Source of the DNA: Desulfobacteraceae bacterium
GTDB lineage: Bacteria; Desulfobacterota; Desulfobacteria; Desulfobacterales; SG8-13
Length of the DNA stretch: 17,427 nucleotides
NCBI GenBank assembly: GCA_029287875.1
Contig: JARFQH010000083.1
Location: forward strand, 1 to 17,427
Reading direction: 5' to 3'
Position numbers and translations under genes: made by a program
The notes under the pieces: model-generated
The model's input: only the letters and a program-made list of their open reading frames with translations
Told to the model about the DNA's origin: nothing
Database searches by the model: none
Shown: positions 14,757-17,427 of the stretch, one piece after another
How positions within the stretch are numbered: position 1 is the first letter of the stretch
Layout of the letters: every line of letters begins with the position of its first letter

Positions 14757-16625
14757 ATGATCAGCGTTGAAAATCTCTCAAAACGGTTCGGTGAACACGT
14801 CCTGTTCGAGACCGTCGCTTTTCAGCTCAATCCCCGTGAGCGCCTGGGACTCGTCGGACGCAACGGTCACGGTAAAACCACGCTTTTCCGCATCATCAGC
14901 GGCGAGGAAGAGCCCGACGAGGGTTTTATCAATATCCCTAAAAGTTACCGTATCGTTCACGTCCGGCAGGCTATCGACTTTTCTCGAGAGACCGTTTTAA
15001 AGGAAGCCGCCGCCGGTTTGCCCGCCCACGAAGGTGACCAGATTTGGCGGGCTGAAAAGATCCTGGCCGGCCTCGGCTTTTCGGAAAATGACATGGAGCG
15101 GCACCCGGAAGAGTTCTCGGGCGGTTACCAGGTGCGTCTTAATCTGGCGAAGGCGCTGGTGGCCGAACCCGACCTGATCCTGCTTGATGAACCGACCAAC
15201 TACCTGGACATCACCTCCATCCGTTGGGTGGAGCGCTTCTTCCTGACATGGCCGCGCGAACTGATGCTGATCACCCATGACCGCAGTTTCATGGACAGTG
15301 TCGTCACTCACACCATGGGCATTCACCGGCAGAAACTGCGTAAGATCAGCGGCGGAACCGATAAATATTACACCCAAATCGCCCAGGATGAAGAGGTGCA
15401 CGAAAAAACCAGGCTCAACGACGAGCGGCGCCGCAAGGACATCGAGCTTTTCATCACCCGTTTCCGCGCCAAGGCCCGCCTGGCAAATATGGTGCAATCG
15501 CGCATCAAGACCCTCCAAAAGATGGAAAAACACGAGAAGCTCGAAAAAATCAAGACCCTCGGTTTTTCTTTTCGCAGCCGGCCGTTTCCCGGCAGGCAGA
15601 TGGTAACCGCTCAAAAACTTTCATTTGCGTACCACAGCCCAACCCCGTTGATCCGGGACTTCAGCATCACCATCGCAAAAAACGACCGGATATGCATCGT
15701 CGGGCGCAACGGCCGCGGCAAGACCACGCTTCTCAGGCTTCTGGCCGGCTCCCTCCGACCGCAGGCAGGAAGCATCGGCTATAACCCGAACGTGATGGTC
15801 GGCTCCTTCGAGCAGACCAACTTGAAAACCCTGGTGGATGCCCGCACCATTGAGGAGGAGATCCTCTATGCCAACCCGGACATCACCCGGCAATCAGCCC
15901 GCAACATCTGCGGCGCGATGATGTTCGAGGGCGACGACGCCTTGAAAAAAATCGGTGTGCTGTCCGGCGGTGAGAAAAGCCGCGTCATGCTCGGCAAACT
16001 GCTGGCCACACCGTTCAACCTCCTTCTGCTGGACGAGCCGACCACCCATCTTGACCTGGAATCCTGTGACGCCCTGCTGGCCGCGCTCGACAACTTCGAG
16101 GGTGCGGTGGTCATGGTAACGCACAACGAAATGTTTCTGCACGCCCTGGCCAGGCGGCTGGTGGTGTTTCAATCGGAAGGTATCGAGATCTTCGACGGCA
16201 GCTACCAGGGCTTCCTGGAAAAAGGCGGCTGGCAGGAAGAGGCACCGGCCGATCCGGCGTCCGATGGCGGTGCCTCGGCCGAGCAGAAAACGGAAAAGGT
16301 CAACAAAAAGGAACTGCGCCGTCGCCGCTCCGAATTGCTGGCGGAACGCGCCCGCATCCTGCGACCGATCGAGCGGGAAGCCATCCGGGTCGAAAATGAG
16401 ATCGACGCCAATGAAAAGCGGCTCGATGCGCTCACAAAGGACATGCAGAGCGCCAGCCAGACCGGCGACGGAACTCGAATCGCGGAGCTTTCACAGGCCA
16501 TTCACGCTTGCCGGACGGCCATCGACCGCCTTTTTGAGGACCTCGAAAGGCAATCTGAAGTCCTGGACGAACAAAAACGCGCACTTGATGAAAAGATGGA
16601 TGCGATTGAAGCGCAGTGGAAATGA
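14757..16625 (+). CDS. ABC-F family ATPase, YheS-like
   Basis: ABC-F proteins are soluble paired ATPases that act on the ribosome rather than in transport. The 622-residue protein has two cassettes. The first has Walker A GRNGHGKT (34-41), SGG at 121-123, Asp144/Glu145 and His174. The second has Walker A GRNGRGKT (316-323), SGG at 403-405, Asp426/Glu427 and His456. The linker RFRAKARLANMVQSRIKTLQ (about 235-254) is like the E. coli YheS arm. A Glu/Arg/Lys-rich coiled-coil tail (about 515-622) follows. Asn457 replaces the usual Asp after the second switch His. There are no membrane segments. The start has no strong ribosome site. It is the only gene on the plus strand. Confidence 0.9.
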   Translation: MISVENLSKRFGEHVLFETVAFQLNPRERLGLVGRNGHGKTTLFRIISGEEEPDEGFINIPKSYRIVHVRQAIDFSRETVLKEAAAGLPAHEGDQIWRAEKILAGLGFSENDMERHPEEFSGGYQVRLNLAKALVAEPDLILLDEPTNYLDITSIRWVERFFLTWPRELMLITHDRSFMDSVVTHTMGIHRQKLRKISGGTDKYYTQIAQDEEVHEKTRLNDERRRKDIELFITRFRAKARLANMVQSRIKTLQKMEKHEKLEKIKTLGFSFRSRPFPGRQMVTAQKLSFAYHSPTPLIRDFSITIAKNDRICIVGRNGRGKTTLLRLLAGSLRPQAGSIGYNPNVMVGSFEQTNLKTLVDARTIEEEILYANPDITRQSARNICGAMMFEGDDALKKIGVLSGGEKSRVMLGKLLATPFNLLLLDEPTTHLDLESCDALLAALDNFEGAVVMVTHNEMFLHALARRLVVFQSEGIEIFDGSYQGFLEKGGWQEEAPADPASDGGASAEQKTEKVNKKELRRRRSELLAERARILRPIEREAIRVENEIDANEKRLDALTKDMQSASQTGDGTRIAELSQAIHACRTAIDRLFEDLERQSEVLDEQKRALDEKMDAIEAQWK

Positions 16626-16639
16626 AGAGGCGTTCTCTT

Positions 16640-17427
16640 TCACTTCGACTTGATCCTGGCCTGCCGGCGCGTCAGAATGACGTAAATAAGCCCCGCAAAA
16701 AGAATCGACGGCAATGAGCCGCCGAGGGCCGTCAGTTTGACGGTCAGCCAGTAGAGGGCAAAACCGCTGAACCAGGCGGCGATGGCAACCATGTTGAAGC
16801 CGCCGGTGTACCAGTAAATTCCCCCGGCAGCATAGAGGGCTTCGAGATCCAGTCGCCGGCCGCGGATCAAAAAATAATCCGTCAGAACAACGCCGAAGAG
16901 CGGCACGAACATGGACCCGATGAAGAGCAGAAAATTCTCGTATTGCTCCATCGGGAAAACCAGCGCCACCAGGATGGCAAGAACCCCGGCCCCCCACATG
17001 ATGGTCGTCGCACCGACCCGCCTGGATATGTTCAACATAGAGCAGGTAGCCGAATAGACATCGGGAAAATCGGAGGTTATGCTCGAAAAGATCACCATGA
17101 CCAGGGCGGGCAGCGCCAGTCCGATGCGGCCCATAACCTGCAGGATCAGGGCTGCCGGATCGCTTGCACCGGTCGCCAGCGTTGCCATCAACCCCAGCAG
17201 GTACATCCAGGAGGAGATCAGAAAGTACCCCCACCAGGTGTTCCAGAAAGCCGGGGCCGATTTTTTGGCGAAGCGCGCGTAGTCGGCCACCAGGGGCATC
17301 CACGAGATCGGCATGGCGATCACGAGATCGAGGCCGATCATAAAAGGCATCCCCTGCGGTTTGGCCGAAAAAACATTGTCTCCGAATTCTCCGACAGACA
17401 CCCACGTCATCAGGATGATCACCAGCA
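16640..17427 (-). CDS. NCS1 family permease, CytX/CodB-like (partial, 5' end outside window)
   Basis: This inner-membrane permease of the nucleobase:cation symporter-1 family is seen from an internal codon to its stop; the frame is open to the window edge, so about 262 residues are visible. At least seven hydrophobic segments are present. IAMPISWMPLVADYARFAKK, SSITSDFPDVYSATCSML and ENFLLFIGSMFVPLFGVVLTDYFL resemble the CytX group, which is thought to import hydroxymethylpyrimidine for thiamin synthesis; CodB (cytosine) is the main alternative. Substrate cannot be settled here. It is convergent with the ABC-F gene, with only 14 bases between stops. Confidence 0.85.
   Translation of the reverse strand, partial: LVIILMTWVSVGEFGDNVFSAKPQGMPFMIGLDLVIAMPISWMPLVADYARFAKKSAPAFWNTWWGYFLISSWMYLLGLMATLATGASDPAALILQVMGRIGLALPALVMVIFSSITSDFPDVYSATCSMLNISRRVGATTIMWGAGVLAILVALVFPMEQYENFLLFIGSMFVPLFGVVLTDYFLIRGRRLDLEALYAAGGIYWYTGGFNMVAIAAWFSGFALYWLTVKLTALGGSLPSILFAGLIYVILTRRQARIKSK

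Noticed and set aside
16626..16639. Bidirectional terminator between the ABC-F gene and the permease
   Set aside because: The 14-base gap and flanks show only weak pairing (AGAG/CTCT) and no U-tract.

Overview
The window reads as chromosomal DNA of a Gram-negative bacterium, most likely a Desulfobacterota (former Deltaproteobacteria) sulfate-reducer type. The pointers are a DUF1844 protein, a CarD/CdnL regulator, a K+-independent proton pyrophosphatase, a long ACT-domain SerA, a full outer-membrane lipid asymmetry (Mla) operon, and the order ispE - tRNA-Gln - prs - rplY - pth. The taxon is inference; no rRNA is present. Nearly everything is on the minus strand, so the gene order below follows transcription from high to low coordinates.

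Right end: a truncated NCS1/CytX-like permease (16640-17427, minus) converges on a two-cassette ABC-F ATPase (14757-16625, plus). A 476-base divergent intergenic region (14281-14756) follows. It holds a near-consensus sigma70 promoter for the mla operon, a weaker plus-strand promoter candidate, a 9-bp inverted repeat in the ABC-F leader, and a full copy and a remnant of a palindromic repeat.

Mla operon (13474-14277 down to 9979): mlaE, mlaF and mlaD are tightly packed. mlaC and mlaA are each set apart by a 162-bp palindromic repeat. MlaF carries an extra C-terminal domain of about 155 residues that looks like a degenerate GGDEF fold, and no MlaB (STAS) gene is present. Together the proteins would move phospholipid between the outer membrane (MlaA), periplasm (MlaC) and inner membrane (MlaD, E and F). 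This region is the most unusual part of the window.

Housekeeping block: serA (serine synthesis) is followed by a likely terminator. Next comes a run DUF1844 - ispE (isoprenoid precursor) - tRNA-Gln(UUG) - prs (PRPP) - rplY/ctc (ribosomal L25) - pth (peptidyl-tRNA hydrolase) - hppA (H+-pyrophosphatase), ending in a strong intrinsic terminator at 1886-1930. Several of these genes serve nucleotide supply and translation, and HppA removes the pyrophosphate that biosynthesis releases. carD and rluD then follow under their own promoter, with a long structured leader.

I see no CRISPR array, phage, transposase or resistance island. The novelty candidates are the MlaF-GGDEF-like fusion and the symmetric 162-bp repeat family placed in the mla operon.
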